Below, piece after piece: positions 41,843 through 51,231 of a DNA stretch of 64,000 nucleotides (position 1 is the first letter of the stretch; the number at the start of each line of letters is the position of its first letter). A model generated the notes under the pieces. It did no database searches, was not told the origin of the DNA, and saw only the letters and a program-made list of their open reading frames with translations. The DNA lies in contig NZ_CP141822.1 in the NCBI RefSeq assembly GCF_035621455.1, forward strand, positions 2,604,001-2,668,000, given 5' to 3'. The translations under genes were made by a program, and so were the position numbers. Source of the DNA: Vibrio natriegens NBRC 15636 = ATCC 14048 = DSM 759 (lineage in GTDB: Bacteria > Pseudomonadota > Gammaproteobacteria > Enterobacterales > Vibrionaceae).

Positions 41843-43051
41843 CTATTGACGTGCTAACTCTGGCAGATCACCTTTCAAGCCGAGCGCTCGTTTCATGATC
41901 TCATCTTTCGCCCCAGGTAATTGCCCAGCCAGGCTCAAACCAATACCACGTATCAGCTTCTTAGCCGGATTCTCACCAGAGAACAAGTCACGGAAACCTT
42001 GCATAGCAGCAATCATCTTAGCCGATTCCGCTTTACGCCAGCGCTCGTAACTGCGAAGGTTACGCTTACTACCAATATCCTGCCCTTGATTCCATAAAGC
42101 CAGAACTTCCTGAGCCAAACTTGCTGCATCCAGAAGCCCCAAGTTCACACCTTGGCCAGCAAGTGGATGAATGGTATGCGCAGCGTCACCCACTAATGCT
42201 ACTCGTTCGACGACAAAGTCTCGTGCATAACGCATTTTAAGCGGAAATGCGGCGCGTGCGCCTACAACCCCACACAAGCCAAGACGTGCATCGAACTCAC
42301 TGGTTAACGCTTTATTGAATTCATGTTCATCCATAGCAAGTAAATGCTCAGCTCTGTCTGGCTCTGTCGACCAAACAATGGAGCACATATTAGGTTGAGA
42401 CATTGGTAATAGTGCCAATGGGCCATGTGGAGTAAAAATCTGACGCGCGATATGGTTATGCGGTTCGGCAGTTTTTACATTTGCGACCAACGCGCTATGG
42501 CCGTAATCCCAATGAGTAAGAGGAATGTCCATCTGACGACGCAGCCAAGAGTTTGCACCATCCGCACCAACCACTAGTTTGGCCGTCATCGCTTGTCCAT
42601 TATCCAGTGTTAGCCAGCTTTCTTGCTCACCAACGGCCAATGTAGCGCAACGGGCAGGCATAAACAGCGTCACGTTGTCTTGCTTCTCAACTTGCTCCAG
42701 CAGTGCCAGTTGAATCACTCTGTTTTCAACAATATGGCCCAGATCAGGCTGCGCCATGCTTTGGGCATCAAACTCTATTTTGGCAAAGCTGTCCTGTTCC
42801 CAAACTTCCATACCATAGTATGGCGACGCTCTGCGCTGTTCAATGCCCTGCCAGGCTCCCAGCTTACGTAATATGGTTTCACTAGAGCGACTCAATGCAG
42901 ACACGCGCACATCGGGCAGTTCATTCAGTTTATCGTCAGGTACACTACCTTCAATGACAGCGATTCGCAGGTCACTGTCTTTGAATGCGGCGGCAAGCGC
43001 TAACCCAACCATTCCTCCGCCGATGATGGCGATATCTACACTTTGCATCAT
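41843..43051 (-). CDS. ubiI: ubiquinone C5-hydroxylase UbiI (VisC)
   Basis: UbiI is an FAD monooxygenase that hydroxylates the aromatic ring at C5 in aerobic ubiquinone synthesis. The 402-aa protein has the N-terminal FAD motif VDIAIIGGGMVGLALA, the central VGADGANSWLRRQMDIPLTHWDYGHSALVA, and LVGDAAHTIHPLAGQGVNLGLLDAASLA. It follows E. coli VisC closely through to GFRDLFSGENPAKKLIRGIGL. It lies 42 bp after ubiH. The start could be the second Met. Confidence 0.95.
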   Translation of the reverse strand: MMQSVDIAIIGGGMVGLALAAAFKDSDLRIAVIEGSVPDDKLNELPDVRVSALSRSSETILRKLGAWQGIEQRRASPYYGMEVWEQDSFAKIEFDAQSMAQPDLGHIVENRVIQLALLEQVEKQDNVTLFMPARCATLAVGEQESWLTLDNGQAMTAKLVVGADGANSWLRRQMDIPLTHWDYGHSALVANVKTAEPHNHIARQIFTPHGPLALLPMSQPNMCSIVWSTEPDRAEHLLAMDEHEFNKALTSEFDARLGLCGVVGARAAFPLKMRYARDFVVERVALVGDAAHTIHPLAGQGVNLGLLDAASLAQEVLALWNQGQDIGSKRNLRSYERWRKAESAKMIAAMQGFRDLFSGENPAKKLIRGIGLSLAGQLPGAKDEIMKRALGLKGDLPELARQ

Positions 43052-43093
43052 TGCTTTTACTTACCTAGTTTTTAGCTAATTCGTTGCAACCGA

Positions 43094-44272
43094 TCATCGT
43101 TTTACTAAGCCAAGAGTGTGGCGTAGAAGTGGCTGCTTAAAAATAGAAAGGTTATCCATCGCGGCTAAAGCGGCATTGCGCCCGATTCGCATCGCGGGTA
43201 AATCATTTGAAAAAACATGCACGAGCGAGCTCGTTAACCAGATGGTTTCTCTACGGTCTGCTTCACGACGCTGACTAAAACGCATCAAGCCTTGATAACG
43301 CCCAACATCTTCACTCTGCTTAATAACTTCTTCAGCCAGAGACACCACATCACGAATACCCAGGTTGAAGCCTTGCCCGGCGATCGGGTGCAGTGTTTGA
43401 GCGGCGTTGCCCACAATTGCAAAACGGTGTGAAATATTCTGCTTACGATGACGTAGCAATAGCGGGTAACTTGCACGTAGCCCTACTTTCTTAAGGGCAC
43501 CTAAACGCCAGCCAAAATCCTGCTGTAAGCGTGCAAGAAATTCACTCTCAGAGAGTGCCAAAACGGATTCAGCTTCATCCGGGTGCAAACACCACACCAG
43601 CGACATACGGTTGTCACTCATCGGCAGCAAAGCGACGGGGCCGTTTTCAGTAAAACGTTCAAACGCACGCCCTTGATGCGGCTCCTGAGTTACGATGTTA
43701 GCAATTATAGCCACTTGCTCAAAGTCATGTTCAGACAACTCTAATCCGACTTGCTGGCAGCACTGTGAAACGGCACCATCGGCCGCGACTAAAAGCTTAG
43801 CTTCTAGCTTTTCCCCGCTGCTTAATTCAACCTGAGTATGATCTTGCTCTCGCTCAATATAGGTGACGGAGTCGGGACAGAAGAAATCTATCGAGGCACT
43901 ACTTGTAAGTAGCTCTTGGTAAACACGCCCGACATCAGCAAGCTCAACCACATATCCCAGCGCTTCAACCCCAACCTCTTGCTTGGTGATATCAGTCATC
44001 CCTGCATGAGAACGATCAGAAACATGGATATGTTCAATTGGCGTAGCAAAAGGCTCGATGACTGACCAAAGCTGTAAGTGGCGCAGAAGATTAACGGTTC
44101 CGTATGATAAGGCGATAGAGCGCGAGTCAAACCCGGGGTGGGAATCCGACTGAGCTTTAAATGGCTCGACGACAGCAATGCGCAGAGCCGCCTTGGATAA
44201 GTGTTCGATCGCCAGTGCCAACGTCGCACCAGCCATAGCACCACCAGCAATGACTACATCATATTGCCTCAT
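43094..44272 (-). CDS. ubiH: 2-octaprenyl-6-methoxyphenol hydroxylase UbiH
   Basis: UbiH is an FAD monooxygenase for C1 hydroxylation in ubiquinone synthesis. The 392-aa protein begins MRQYDVVIAGGAMAGATLALAI; the dinucleotide motif has Ala where many homologues have the third Gly (GGAMAG). Later motifs are VAADGAVSQCCQQVGLE and AIVGNAAQTLHPIAGQGFNLGIRDVVSLAE. It is co-directional with ubiI, with ygfB 27 bp upstream. In E. coli pepP lies between ygfB and ubiH; it is absent here. Confidence 0.94.
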   Translation of the reverse strand: MRQYDVVIAGGAMAGATLALAIEHLSKAALRIAVVEPFKAQSDSHPGFDSRSIALSYGTVNLLRHLQLWSVIEPFATPIEHIHVSDRSHAGMTDITKQEVGVEALGYVVELADVGRVYQELLTSSASIDFFCPDSVTYIEREQDHTQVELSSGEKLEAKLLVAADGAVSQCCQQVGLELSEHDFEQVAIIANIVTQEPHQGRAFERFTENGPVALLPMSDNRMSLVWCLHPDEAESVLALSESEFLARLQQDFGWRLGALKKVGLRASYPLLLRHRKQNISHRFAIVGNAAQTLHPIAGQGFNLGIRDVVSLAEEVIKQSEDVGRYQGLMRFSQRREADRRETIWLTSSLVHVFSNDLPAMRIGRNAALAAMDNLSIFKQPLLRHTLGLVKR

Positions 44273-44299
44273 GCTTACTTACCTCTGAACAATCTGTAA

Positions 44300-44890
44300 T
44301 TAGTGGATCGTTGGTTTACTGTCACTGCTATCAGGTCGTGCACCAAACTCGGCATGGATAGTCAGAACACACGCTTTAACATGTTCGATCACTTGCTCAA
44401 GCAGCTGCGCTTGCTCGCCAAGATCGTCGTCTTCATCAATACCCAACTTGGCAATTTCTTCTAAATCGGCCAACGCTTCCTTTACATCGTCAGAAGCTTT
44501 GCCAATCGCAATGCCAGCCAAACCTAAGCCAGAGATAAAGTGGTTAACAAAATCAGACAAACCGTCGGCTAAAGCAAACAAACCTTCTTCACCAGCTTCA
44601 TCTGGCAGTAACAACGACAGCTCCATTGAAGAGCCGGTAAGCTCACTGACAGAAACTTTGAATACGCTCTGTGCGAACGCTAACGATGTAGCAGGCCAGC
44701 CCATGCCGTCGTTAGTGTAATCAAACAGGATTGGTTGCCAGGTTTGGTCGTTAATCGCCAATCCACCACTTAGCATGCCGACAAGCAACCCGTGTAACTC
44801 TGCCGGGGTAACCGCCAGACTTGCAGATTTTAACTCAGCAGCAATAGATTGGTATTCAGGAAGGGTGATTTCACTCATAGCTTGGCTCAT
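44300..44890 (-). CDS. ygfB: UPF0149 family protein YgfB
   Basis: This conserved cytoplasmic protein has roughly 190 residues. The family layout is clear: [15 protein letters not shown] near residue 28, [24 protein letters not shown] in the middle, and the C-terminal KPTIH equivalent to KPTLH in E. coli. The biochemical role is not settled; in Pseudomonas a homologue affects a regulator of AmpD-type genes. The start may instead be the Met four codons later. It is divergent from zapA. Confidence 0.9.
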   Translation of the reverse strand: MSQAMSEITLPEYQSIAAELKSASLAVTPAELHGLLVGMLSGGLAINDQTWQPILFDYTNDGMGWPATSLAFAQSVFKVSVSELTGSSMELSLLLPDEAGEEGLFALADGLSDFVNHFISGLGLAGIAIGKASDDVKEALADLEEIAKLGIDEDDDLGEQAQLLEQVIEHVKACVLTIHAEFGARPDSSDSKPTIH

Positions 44891-44930
44891 TCTTGCATAA
44901 ATTTGTTTCGATATATCCTACCATCAAGCC

Positions 44931-44949
44931 TAGTCGTCCGAAACGACTA
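44931..44949. repeat. short perfect inverted repeat between ygfB and zapA
   Basis: TAGTCGT-CCGAA-ACGACTA forms a seven-bp stem 41 bp upstream of ygfB and 180 bp upstream of zapA. It has no T run, so an operator or leader hairpin is more likely than a terminator. Confidence 0.4.
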
Positions 44950-45126
44950 TCAAATTCATTTTGAACACCATTTGCTCAATTTGCCGAATTCCTGTGTGAT
45001 CACGTCATCATTTCTCTTTCTGTGATGGGAAATGCTTGAATCTTAATAGCGGTTTTCCTATAGTTTCCTCCTCGGTAGTTGCATAGAGCAACACCTTAGA
45101 TAGCGCGAATATAGAGTTTATTCATC

Positions 45127-45435
45127 ATGAGCAATCAAGCGATCGACGTTCAAATACTAGGCAAAGTAACTCGAGTGAATTGTCCTGCGGGCCAAGAAGA
45201 GTCTCTCGTTGCAGCAGCAAAAGATCTCGATCGACGATTGAAAGAGATGAGCGAACGTACTAAGGTAACCAATGAAATTCAGCTGCTGACTTTTGCCGCG
45301 TTGAACATTTGTTATGAATTACAGACCAAGTCATACGAATCGAGCGGGCAACAGCAAGAAATTACTGAGCGAATGGAACAGCTCACTGCGTCTCTAGAGA
45401 ACGCATTAAGTAAAGTTACGCAAGGACAGCAGTAA
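45127..45435 (+). CDS. zapA: cell division protein ZapA
   Basis: ZapA cross-links FtsZ protofilaments at mid-cell. The 102-aa protein has the N-terminal globular domain (AIDVQILGKVTRVNCPAGQEESLVAAAKDLDRRL) and a C-terminal coiled coil (QQQEITERMEQLTASLENALSKV). It is first in the zapA-6S RNA-ygfA transcript arrangement conserved in gammaproteobacteria. Confidence 0.95.
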   Translation: MSNQAIDVQILGKVTRVNCPAGQEESLVAAAKDLDRRLKEMSERTKVTNEIQLLTFAALNICYELQTKSYESSGQQQEITERMEQLTASLENALSKVTQGQQ

Positions 45436-45439
45436 ATAC

Positions 45440-45628
45440 AAAATTTACCCTGGGGTGTGCGTCAGCAGGATGTAAGTCCCTGAGCCGATAAGCAATACCT
45501 AAGGGTTAGTATTTGGTAACTATTGAGCAAGCTTGGCATGTACCGAGAAGCCTACGGTTATCAGTGCTGATCCGCCTTGAACCAGCTGGTTCAAGGGCCA
45601 CAATCCTCAACGGCACCCTGGGGTATTC
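45440..45628 (+). ncRNA. ssrS: 6S RNA
   Basis: 6S RNA binds sigma-70 RNA polymerase as a promoter mimic in stationary phase. The zapA-ygfA gap is the conserved location. The ends pair as the closing stem: ACCCTGGGGTGTG (from 45447) with CACCCTGGGGT near 45614-45625, using G-U pairs. The GAACCAGCTGGTTC hairpin and the long irregular rod with a central bubble fit the family. Exact 5' and 3' ends are approximate. Confidence 0.88.
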
Positions 45629-45632
45629 CTCT

Positions 45633-46226
45633 ATGTCAGAACTTTCTCGACAAGACTTTCGTAAATTGATCCGTGAAAAACGTAACGCTCTATGTAGTGA
45701 CACACAGTTTCAAGCGGCGCTCGACCTAGTCAGTCAATTTTCCCAACTTCCTGAAATACAGCATTCTCAGCACATTGCTATTTATCTTTCTGCGGATGGT
45801 GAACTGGATACCAAGCCCCTTATCGAGTGGCTATGGCAACAAGGGAAATCAATATATCTACCAGTCATCCATCCTTTTTCAAAAGGTCAGTTACTGTTTC
45901 TTCAGTACCTGAGTGATGATCAACTCATCTACAACAAATATGGCATTCTTGAGCCAAAGCTCGATATTCGCCACCTTATGCCTGTTCGCCAGCTCGATCT
46001 TATCTGCACGCCATTGGTAGGTTTCGACAGTATTGGCCATCGTCTAGGAATGGGCGGTGGATATTACGATCGCACCCTTTCACATTGGTTTGCCAGTGGT
46101 GAAGGTGCCACACCTGTTGGTATCGCTCATGACTGCCAGCATGTTGAACGCCTGCCAATTGAAAGCTGGGACATTCCACTGCCTAAGATCGTGACTCCAA
46201 GCCGAATCTGGCAATGGGAAAACTAG
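45633..46226 (+). CDS. ygfA: 5-formyltetrahydrofolate cyclo-ligase family protein YgfA
   Basis: The enzyme converts 5-formyl-THF to 5,10-methenyl-THF with ATP. The start MSELSRQDFRKLIREKRNAL gives 197 aa and lies a few bases past the 6S RNA; an apparent upstream extension from TTG at 45513 is 6S RNA sequence and not protein. Signatures are the N-terminal RKLIREKR, LICTPLVGFD, and HRLGMGGGYYDRTL. It is processed from the same transcript as 6S RNA in E. coli. Confidence 0.95.
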   Translation: MSELSRQDFRKLIREKRNALCSDTQFQAALDLVSQFSQLPEIQHSQHIAIYLSADGELDTKPLIEWLWQQGKSIYLPVIHPFSKGQLLFLQYLSDDQLIYNKYGILEPKLDIRHLMPVRQLDLICTPLVGFDSIGHRLGMGGGYYDRTLSHWFASGEGATPVGIAHDCQHVERLPIESWDIPLPKIVTPSRIWQWEN

Positions 46227-46243
46227 CACTTACCCGCTATAAT
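46215..46243 (+). promoter_or_regulatory. possible rpiA promoter
   Basis: TATAAT at 46238-46243 is preceded after 17 bp by a weak TGGGAA (46215-46220). The hexamer is 42 bp before the rpiA start and directly after the ygfA stop. Confidence 0.45.
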
Positions 46244-46284
46244 CACGCCGCAAATGTTAACGAACATCTATTCAGGAGATTGGC

Positions 46285-46941
46285 ATGACTCAAGATGAAA
46301 TGAAAAAAGCGGCTGGTTGGGCAGCATTAAAATATGTTGAAAAAGGCAGCATTGTCGGTGTAGGCACTGGCTCTACCGTGAATCACTTCATCGATGCACT
46401 AGGGACTATCAAAGACGATATCAAAGGTGCAGTCTCTAGCTCTGTAGCTTCGACTGAGCGTCTAAAAGAGCTTGGTATTGAAGTATTTGAGTGTAACGAC
46501 GTAATTAAGCTAGATGTTTATGTTGATGGCGCGGATGAAATCAACCCAACGCGTGACATGATCAAAGGTGGTGGCGCCGCGTTAACACGTGAAAAAATCG
46601 TCGCAGCAATCTCAGAAAAGTTCGTGTGCATTGTGGACGATACAAAAGCAGTAGATGTTCTAGGTCAGTTCCCATTACCTGTAGAAGTGATCCCAATGGC
46701 TCGCTCATACGTGGCACGTGAATTGGTTAAACTTGGTGGTGACCCTGCTTACCGCGAAGGCGTAGTGACAGATAACGGCAACGTGATTCTGGATGTACAC
46801 AACATGCAGATCACTAACCCGAAAGAAATGGAAGATAAGATCAACAGCATCGCAGGTGTTGTCACTAATGGTCTGTTTGCTCATCGTGGTGCGGATGTGG
46901 TTATCACAGGCACGCCTGAAGGTGCAAAAATCGAAGAGTAA
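46285..46941 (+). CDS. rpiA: ribose-5-phosphate isomerase A
   Basis: The enzyme interconverts ribose 5-phosphate and ribulose 5-phosphate. The 218-aa protein has [55 protein letters not shown] with the catalytic acidic residues, and the C-terminal [19 protein letters not shown]. It has its own promoter-like TATAAT and terminator, followed by serA. Confidence 0.98.
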   Translation: MTQDEMKKAAGWAALKYVEKGSIVGVGTGSTVNHFIDALGTIKDDIKGAVSSSVASTERLKELGIEVFECNDVIKLDVYVDGADEINPTRDMIKGGGAALTREKIVAAISEKFVCIVDDTKAVDVLGQFPLPVEVIPMARSYVARELVKLGGDPAYREGVVTDNGNVILDVHNMQITNPKEMEDKINSIAGVVTNGLFAHRGADVVITGTPEGAKIEE

Positions 46942-46993
46942 AAAACCTAGATAATTCGCCTATCAGGTTCATTTTTCGGTTATTTCATTACAT

Positions 46994-47017
46994 ACGGTGC
47001 TGCAAAGCACCGTTTTT
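46994..47017 (+). terminator. rpiA terminator
   Basis: ACGGTGC pairs with GCACCGT around TGCAAA and runs into five T, 53 bp after rpiA. Confidence 0.9.
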
Positions 47018-47108
47018 CATTCTTTCACCAAATAAAATTATTCCTTATTCCGTAATTTTCTTACCCAAAGCTATTTTTTTTTGTTACTTTATTGAACAGA
47101 AGACGCAC

Positions 47109-47124
47109 AAGGAAACGTTTGTCC
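47109..47124. promoter_or_regulatory. PurR/LacI-type palindrome upstream of serA
   Basis: AAGGAAACGTTTGTCC has the AAACGTTT centre and flanking G/C positions of a PurR-like operator (ACGCAAACGTTTGCGT). It lies about 90 bp before serA. Similar sites occur at 53675-53686 and 58416-58431. Confidence 0.4.
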
Positions 47125-47214
47125 TCCTACAAAACTATTAATTATCCCCTTTTTAATGGTTTTGCCCAATGTGCGCCATATTAGCCCACCTTTCCATTTT
47201 AAGGACGAGAAAAA

Positions 47215-48447
47215 ATGGCCAAAGTTTCGCTGGAAAAAGACAAGATTAAGATCCTCTTACTTGAGGGACTTCACCCTTCTTCAGTTGAAGTTCTTCAAGC
47301 TGCTGGTTACACCAACATTGAATACCACAAAGGTTCACTTCCTGAAGAGGAACTGATTGAAGCGGTTAAAGATGTTCACTTCATCGGCATTCGCTCCCGC
47401 ACTAATCTATCGGAAGAAGTGATCAATGCGGCAAACAAACTGGTTGCTATTGGCTGTTTTTGTATCGGTACTAACCAAGTCGATCTCGACGCGGCTGCAA
47501 AACGTGGCGTTCCTGTGTTTAACGCACCTTTCTCAAACACTCGAAGCGTAGCCGAGCTGGTTCTTGGTCAGATTCTATTGCTTCTACGAGGCATTCCTGA
47601 AAAGAACGCACTTGCACATCGCGGCATTTGGAAAAAGAGCGCAGATAACTCTTACGAAGCTCGTGGTAAGCGTCTTGGTATTATCGGTTACGGCCACATC
47701 GGAACTCAGCTGGGTATTATCGCTGAAAACCTTGGTATGCGCGTTTACTACTACGACATCGAAAACAAGTTGTCTCTTGGTAATGCCACGCAAGTTCATA
47801 CCATGAGCGAACTACTGAATAAATGTGATGTTATCTCACTGCATGTTCCAGAAACACCTGAAACGAAGAACATGATGGGTGAAGAAGAGTTTGCTCGCAT
47901 GAAACCAGGCGCAATCTTTATCAACGCTGCTCGTGGTACCGTTGTTGATATTCCAGCTCTTTGCAGCACGTTAGAAGCAGGTCATCTGGCTGGTGCAGCT
48001 ATTGATGTATTCCCTGTTGAACCAAAAACAAACGCAGACCCGTTCGAATCTCCACTACAGAAGTTCGACAATGTTATTCTGACTCCACACGTCGGTGGTT
48101 CTACGCAAGAAGCGCAAGAAAACATCGGTGTAGAAGTGGCTGGCAAACTAGCGAAATACTCTGACAACGGTTCAACGCTTTCAAGCGTAAACTTCCCTGA
48201 AGTATCTCTACCTGAGCACGGTGGTGAAGTTTCTCGCTTGCTACACATCCACAAAAACCGCCCAGGTATCCTGACTCAGATAAACACTATCTTTGCTGAA
48301 GAAGGCATCAACATCGCCGCACAGTACCTGCAAACTGCAGCTGAAATCGGCTACGTGGTTATCGATGTGGAAACTGAACGTTCAGAAGAAGCACTTATCA
48401 AGCTGAAAAGTATCGAAGGCACGATTCGTTCTCGTATTCTTCACTAA
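47215..48447 (+). CDS. serA: D-3-phosphoglycerate dehydrogenase SerA
   Basis: SerA oxidises 3-phosphoglycerate, the first step of serine synthesis. The 410-aa protein has the NAD-binding GKRLGIIGYGHIGTQLG, the D-isomer dehydrogenase signatures CDVISLHVPETPETKNM and MKPGAIFINAARGTVVD, catalytic His in ILTPHVGGSTQEAQ, and a C-terminal ACT domain (HKNRPGILTQINTIFAEEGINI) for serine feedback. It resembles the E. coli length and architecture. Ribosome site AAGGAC. Confidence 0.98.
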   Translation: MAKVSLEKDKIKILLLEGLHPSSVEVLQAAGYTNIEYHKGSLPEEELIEAVKDVHFIGIRSRTNLSEEVINAANKLVAIGCFCIGTNQVDLDAAAKRGVPVFNAPFSNTRSVAELVLGQILLLLRGIPEKNALAHRGIWKKSADNSYEARGKRLGIIGYGHIGTQLGIIAENLGMRVYYYDIENKLSLGNATQVHTMSELLNKCDVISLHVPETPETKNMMGEEEFARMKPGAIFINAARGTVVDIPALCSTLEAGHLAGAAIDVFPVEPKTNADPFESPLQKFDNVILTPHVGGSTQEAQENIGVEVAGKLAKYSDNGSTLSSVNFPEVSLPEHGGEVSRLLHIHKNRPGILTQINTIFAEEGINIAAQYLQTAAEIGYVVIDVETERSEEALIKLKSIEGTIRSRILH

Positions 48448-48463
48448 GAAGCACAGAAACAAT

Positions 48464-48490
48464 AAAGGCAGGGAATTTCCCTGCCTTTTT
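48464..48490. terminator. bidirectional serA/yggE terminator
   Basis: AAAGGCAGGGAA pairs with TTCCCTGCCTTT, with a T run on plus and an A-rich 5' flank. Confidence 0.9.
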
Positions 48491-48513
48491 TATATCTGAA
48501 AATAGGATGCGCC

Positions 48514-49206
48514 TTATTTCAGCTTGTAGATAACCTCTACCTGATCTCGGATCACCATCGTAGAGTCCTGATAACTATTGGCATTCTGCTTGCCTTCCAT
48601 CGCCATGGAGCGCATTAAAACTGGTGTTGGGTAAGTGTTGTTGTAGTTGACCCGCCAGATATCCCCCAGAGTCTTATCAAAGCCAGAAGCTAAAGAGGCA
48701 GCACTTTCTCTGGCATCTTTGATCGCAGCCAAGCGAGCTTTCTGTTGATACTCAGCCTGATTACTCACCTTAAGCTGAATATTATCAACCTGGTTAATAC
48801 CCGCTTGTATTGCCATATCAAGGTACTGATTAAGGTTGGCTAAATCCTTAACCGTAACGTTAATACTGCGAGAGGCGCGATAACCTACCAGCTCAGCCTT
48901 ACCCGATTTTGGATAATGGTATTGAGGAGCCAGGTACAGATTCGAACTGGTAATACTGTCTTTAGATAATCCTGCATCTGACAGTTTTTGCAAAAACTCA
49001 TCGACAGTCGTATCCACCGACAGCTTCGCTTGCTCGGCAGTCATCGTCGTATCCACCACTTTAACCGAAAAAGTCGCCATATCTGGCGTAGCAATTACCT
49101 CGCCATAACCTGTTGTCGTTACGTGTGCAAATTCAGGTGTAGTAGCTAGGGCTGAAACACTGGTAAGGCTGAGCAAAGTAGCCAGCAAACACGAATACAG
49201 TTTCAT
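48514..49206 (-). CDS. yggE: periplasmic SIMPL-domain protein YggE (DUF541)
   Basis: This is an oxidative-stress-associated periplasmic protein whose mechanism is unknown. The chosen start gives 230 aa with a signal peptide MKLYSCLLATLLSLTSVSALA; an upstream in-frame extension of 57 residues is rejected because it would bury this signal. SIMPL features are HVTTTGYGEVIATPDMATFSVKV, YRASRSINVTVKDLANLNQYLDMAIQAGIN and ARLAAIKDARESAASLA. It is close to argP and argO, as yggE is in E. coli. Confidence 0.93.
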   Translation of the reverse strand: MKLYSCLLATLLSLTSVSALATTPEFAHVTTTGYGEVIATPDMATFSVKVVDTTMTAEQAKLSVDTTVDEFLQKLSDAGLSKDSITSSNLYLAPQYHYPKSGKAELVGYRASRSINVTVKDLANLNQYLDMAIQAGINQVDNIQLKVSNQAEYQQKARLAAIKDARESAASLASGFDKTLGDIWRVNYNNTYPTPVLMRSMAMEGKQNANSYQDSTMVIRDQVEVIYKLK

Positions 49207-49457
49207 TCGACAGATCCATCCATATATAAAAGACATGTCCCAGAGCAAAAATACAGTAGCGAAAACCACTGAAGCCGTCCGGGGGAATACCCAAAAACTT
49301 AGAAAGCTTTGAGCATATAATGCTTGATAATAGGAACTTTCGACGATTATCCAACCACCCTCGCCCACTTCTAACACAACTTTGACTGTGTAACTTTGGT
49401 GTAATTTTTAACCAAATCAATGCAAGAGGTACGCGTTAACGTCATTGTTATTGCATT

Positions 49458-50354
49458 CTACTGCGGTAAATGACGTTGAGCATAACCGACGATTGCCTGC
49501 GAAATTTCTTGTAATACGCCGGTTTCCAATTGCCAGTGATGCCAGTAAATTCGATAGGTCATCAGGAATCCCGGAGTAATATCAATGAGCGAACCTTGCT
49601 CCAATTCATTCGAGATCTGTAAACGGGGAATCAGGCAATACGCAACACCCGCCATCGCCATTTTCAGAAACGCTTCAGAGCTGCTTATATTATGATGAAT
49701 CACGCTATCGGGGCGCACATTAAAATGCTTGGTAAGAAAGGCTTTATGTAGATCATCATATTGATCGTACGATACGGCTGGGGCTTTAGAGAGTGTTTTA
49801 TTGTTTACGCCCTCAGAAAAATAACGTTGATAGAATTCAGGGCTAGCAACACAGACATAATCAATACGTCCTAAATAGTCCGCTCTACAGCCAGGAATAG
49901 CCTGAGATTCCAGGCTGATGGCTCCTGCAACTTCCCCACTTCTTAGCTTTTCAATAGAGCGCGATTCACCATAAATAGCGAGTTTTAACTCAACTTGACG
50001 AGTTTTCATCACATCTTGCAATGCAGGTAACAGCCACGTAGCCAAGCTGTCCGCATTCGTCGCCAACGACAACTGAACCGGGCGTGTAGTGGTGTCATTT
50101 TTTAGTTCAGGTAGGATTTCATGTTCCAGCATGCGAACCCGACGATACAACCCGAGCAGCTTCTTGCCTATTGGCGTCGGCTTAGGTGGCTGCTCACGAA
50201 TAAGTACAGGTTGAGCAAGAAACTTTTCTAACTGTTTAATTCTCTGAGAAATAGCAGATTGAGAGACATAAAGGCTCTCAGCGGCTCGCTCAAAGCTTCC
50301 TTGATAGACGACGGCATCAAGCGCTTCTATCCACTTATAATCCAGCCCTCTCAT
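49458..50354 (-). CDS. argP: LysR-family regulator ArgP (IciA)
   Basis: ArgP activates argO when arginine is bound and is blocked by lysine. The start [21 protein letters not shown] gives 298 aa, with GAGGG eight bases upstream; a Met six codons earlier lacks a site. The winged helix-turn-helix is residues about 5-62 ([34 protein letters not shown]), followed by the effector-binding domain. It is divergent from its expected target argO over a 132-bp AT-rich gap that should hold the ArgP operator. Confidence 0.95.
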   Translation of the reverse strand: MRGLDYKWIEALDAVVYQGSFERAAESLYVSQSAISQRIKQLEKFLAQPVLIREQPPKPTPIGKKLLGLYRRVRMLEHEILPELKNDTTTRPVQLSLATNADSLATWLLPALQDVMKTRQVELKLAIYGESRSIEKLRSGEVAGAISLESQAIPGCRADYLGRIDYVCVASPEFYQRYFSEGVNNKTLSKAPAVSYDQYDDLHKAFLTKHFNVRPDSVIHHNISSSEAFLKMAMAGVAYCLIPRLQISNELEQGSLIDITPGFLMTYRIYWHHWQLETGVLQEISQAIVGYAQRHLPQ

Positions 50355-50486
50355 GAAAATTTCCCTCTTCATCCATCTTGATAAGTTTTACTAATAATAT
50401 ATTAAAATCATTAATTATACTTATTTCATCAAAGCCTTTATCTTGCTCCTCTTCGTGAATTTAATTGCTATTTTTTGAGGTGAATT

Positions 50487-51116
50487 GTGAGTTTTTGGGT
50501 TGTATTGCAAGGGTTTGGATTAGGGGCATCGATGATCATTCCGATTGGCGCGCAAAATGCTTATGTCTTGAATCAAGGCATAAAACGCAACCACCATCTC
50601 ACCACAGCCACCATCTGCAGCATTCTGGATATGCTGTTTATTTCTCTTGGTATATTCGGTGGTGGTGCGGTTTTATCGCAAAATGAAATGCTTCTGACCG
50701 CTGTAACGCTCGGTGGTATTGCTTTCCTAAGTGTCTATGGTTATCTATCAATGAGAAGTGCATTCAAGCCAGAAAATGAATCGGAAACCAAAGGGGAAGT
50801 AATAGCTCGTGGTCGTCGCACCGTGATTTTAGGCGCACTTGCAGTTACGGTATTGAACCCACATTTGTACTTAGACACCGTCGTTATTCTTGGTTCTATT
50901 GGTGGCCAGTTTGAGGGACATGACCGCATCGCATTTGCACTGGGCACCATGATGGCCTCGTTTGTGTGGTTCTTTACCCTATCTCTGGGTGCAGCCAAAT
51001 TGGGTCCGACTCTGTCTAAGCCTAAAGTGAAAAAAGGCATAGATATTGGTGTCGCATTGATGATGTTTGCTATCGCCTATGTTCTAGCGAGCGAGTTGCT
51101 AGCCAAATACTGGTGA
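50487..51116 (+). CDS. argO: L-arginine exporter ArgO (LysE family)
   Basis: ArgO is an inner-membrane exporter of arginine and toxic analogues. The 209-aa protein starts at GTG after GAGGTGAATT and has about six membrane helices, with the LysE-family signature FGLGASMIIPIGAQNAYVLNQG at the N-terminus, LAVTVLNPHLYLDTVVILGSIG in the middle and IDIGVALMMFAIAYVLASELL at the end. It is divergent from argP. Confidence 0.95.
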   Translation: MSFWVVLQGFGLGASMIIPIGAQNAYVLNQGIKRNHHLTTATICSILDMLFISLGIFGGGAVLSQNEMLLTAVTLGGIAFLSVYGYLSMRSAFKPENESETKGEVIARGRRTVILGALAVTVLNPHLYLDTVVILGSIGGQFEGHDRIAFALGTMMASFVWFFTLSLGAAKLGPTLSKPKVKKGIDIGVALMMFAIAYVLASELLAKYW

Positions 51117-51180
51117 TAACTCTCGTTATGCAGAAACTTAATGTAGATAACCTTCTCTACTATGCATAAAAAATATGCAT

Positions 51181-51208
51181 AAAAAAAGCGAGGCAAATTT
51201 GCCTCGCT
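51181..51208. terminator. terminator between argO and mscS
   Basis: AGCGAGGCAAA-TTTGCCTCGCT is a perfect palindrome. The flanking run of seven A on the 5' side makes it a strong terminator for mscS on minus; on plus it is followed by CTCTCTAAAT, so argO may terminate less sharply. Confidence 0.88.
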
Positions 51209-51231
51209 CTCTAAATAGAAATTCGCTTTGA

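Noticed and set aside
45513..45632. N-terminal extension of YgfA from a TTG at 45513
   Set aside because: This stretch is the 3' half of 6S RNA; the ATG at 45633 matches the family N-terminus.
49300..49330. GGAACTT motif as a plus-strand sigma-E promoter near yggE
   Set aside because: It has no -10 at the right distance and no plus-strand gene downstream.
49207..49377. 57-residue N-terminal extension of YggE
   Set aside because: It would bury a clear signal peptide that starts at the Met at 49206.
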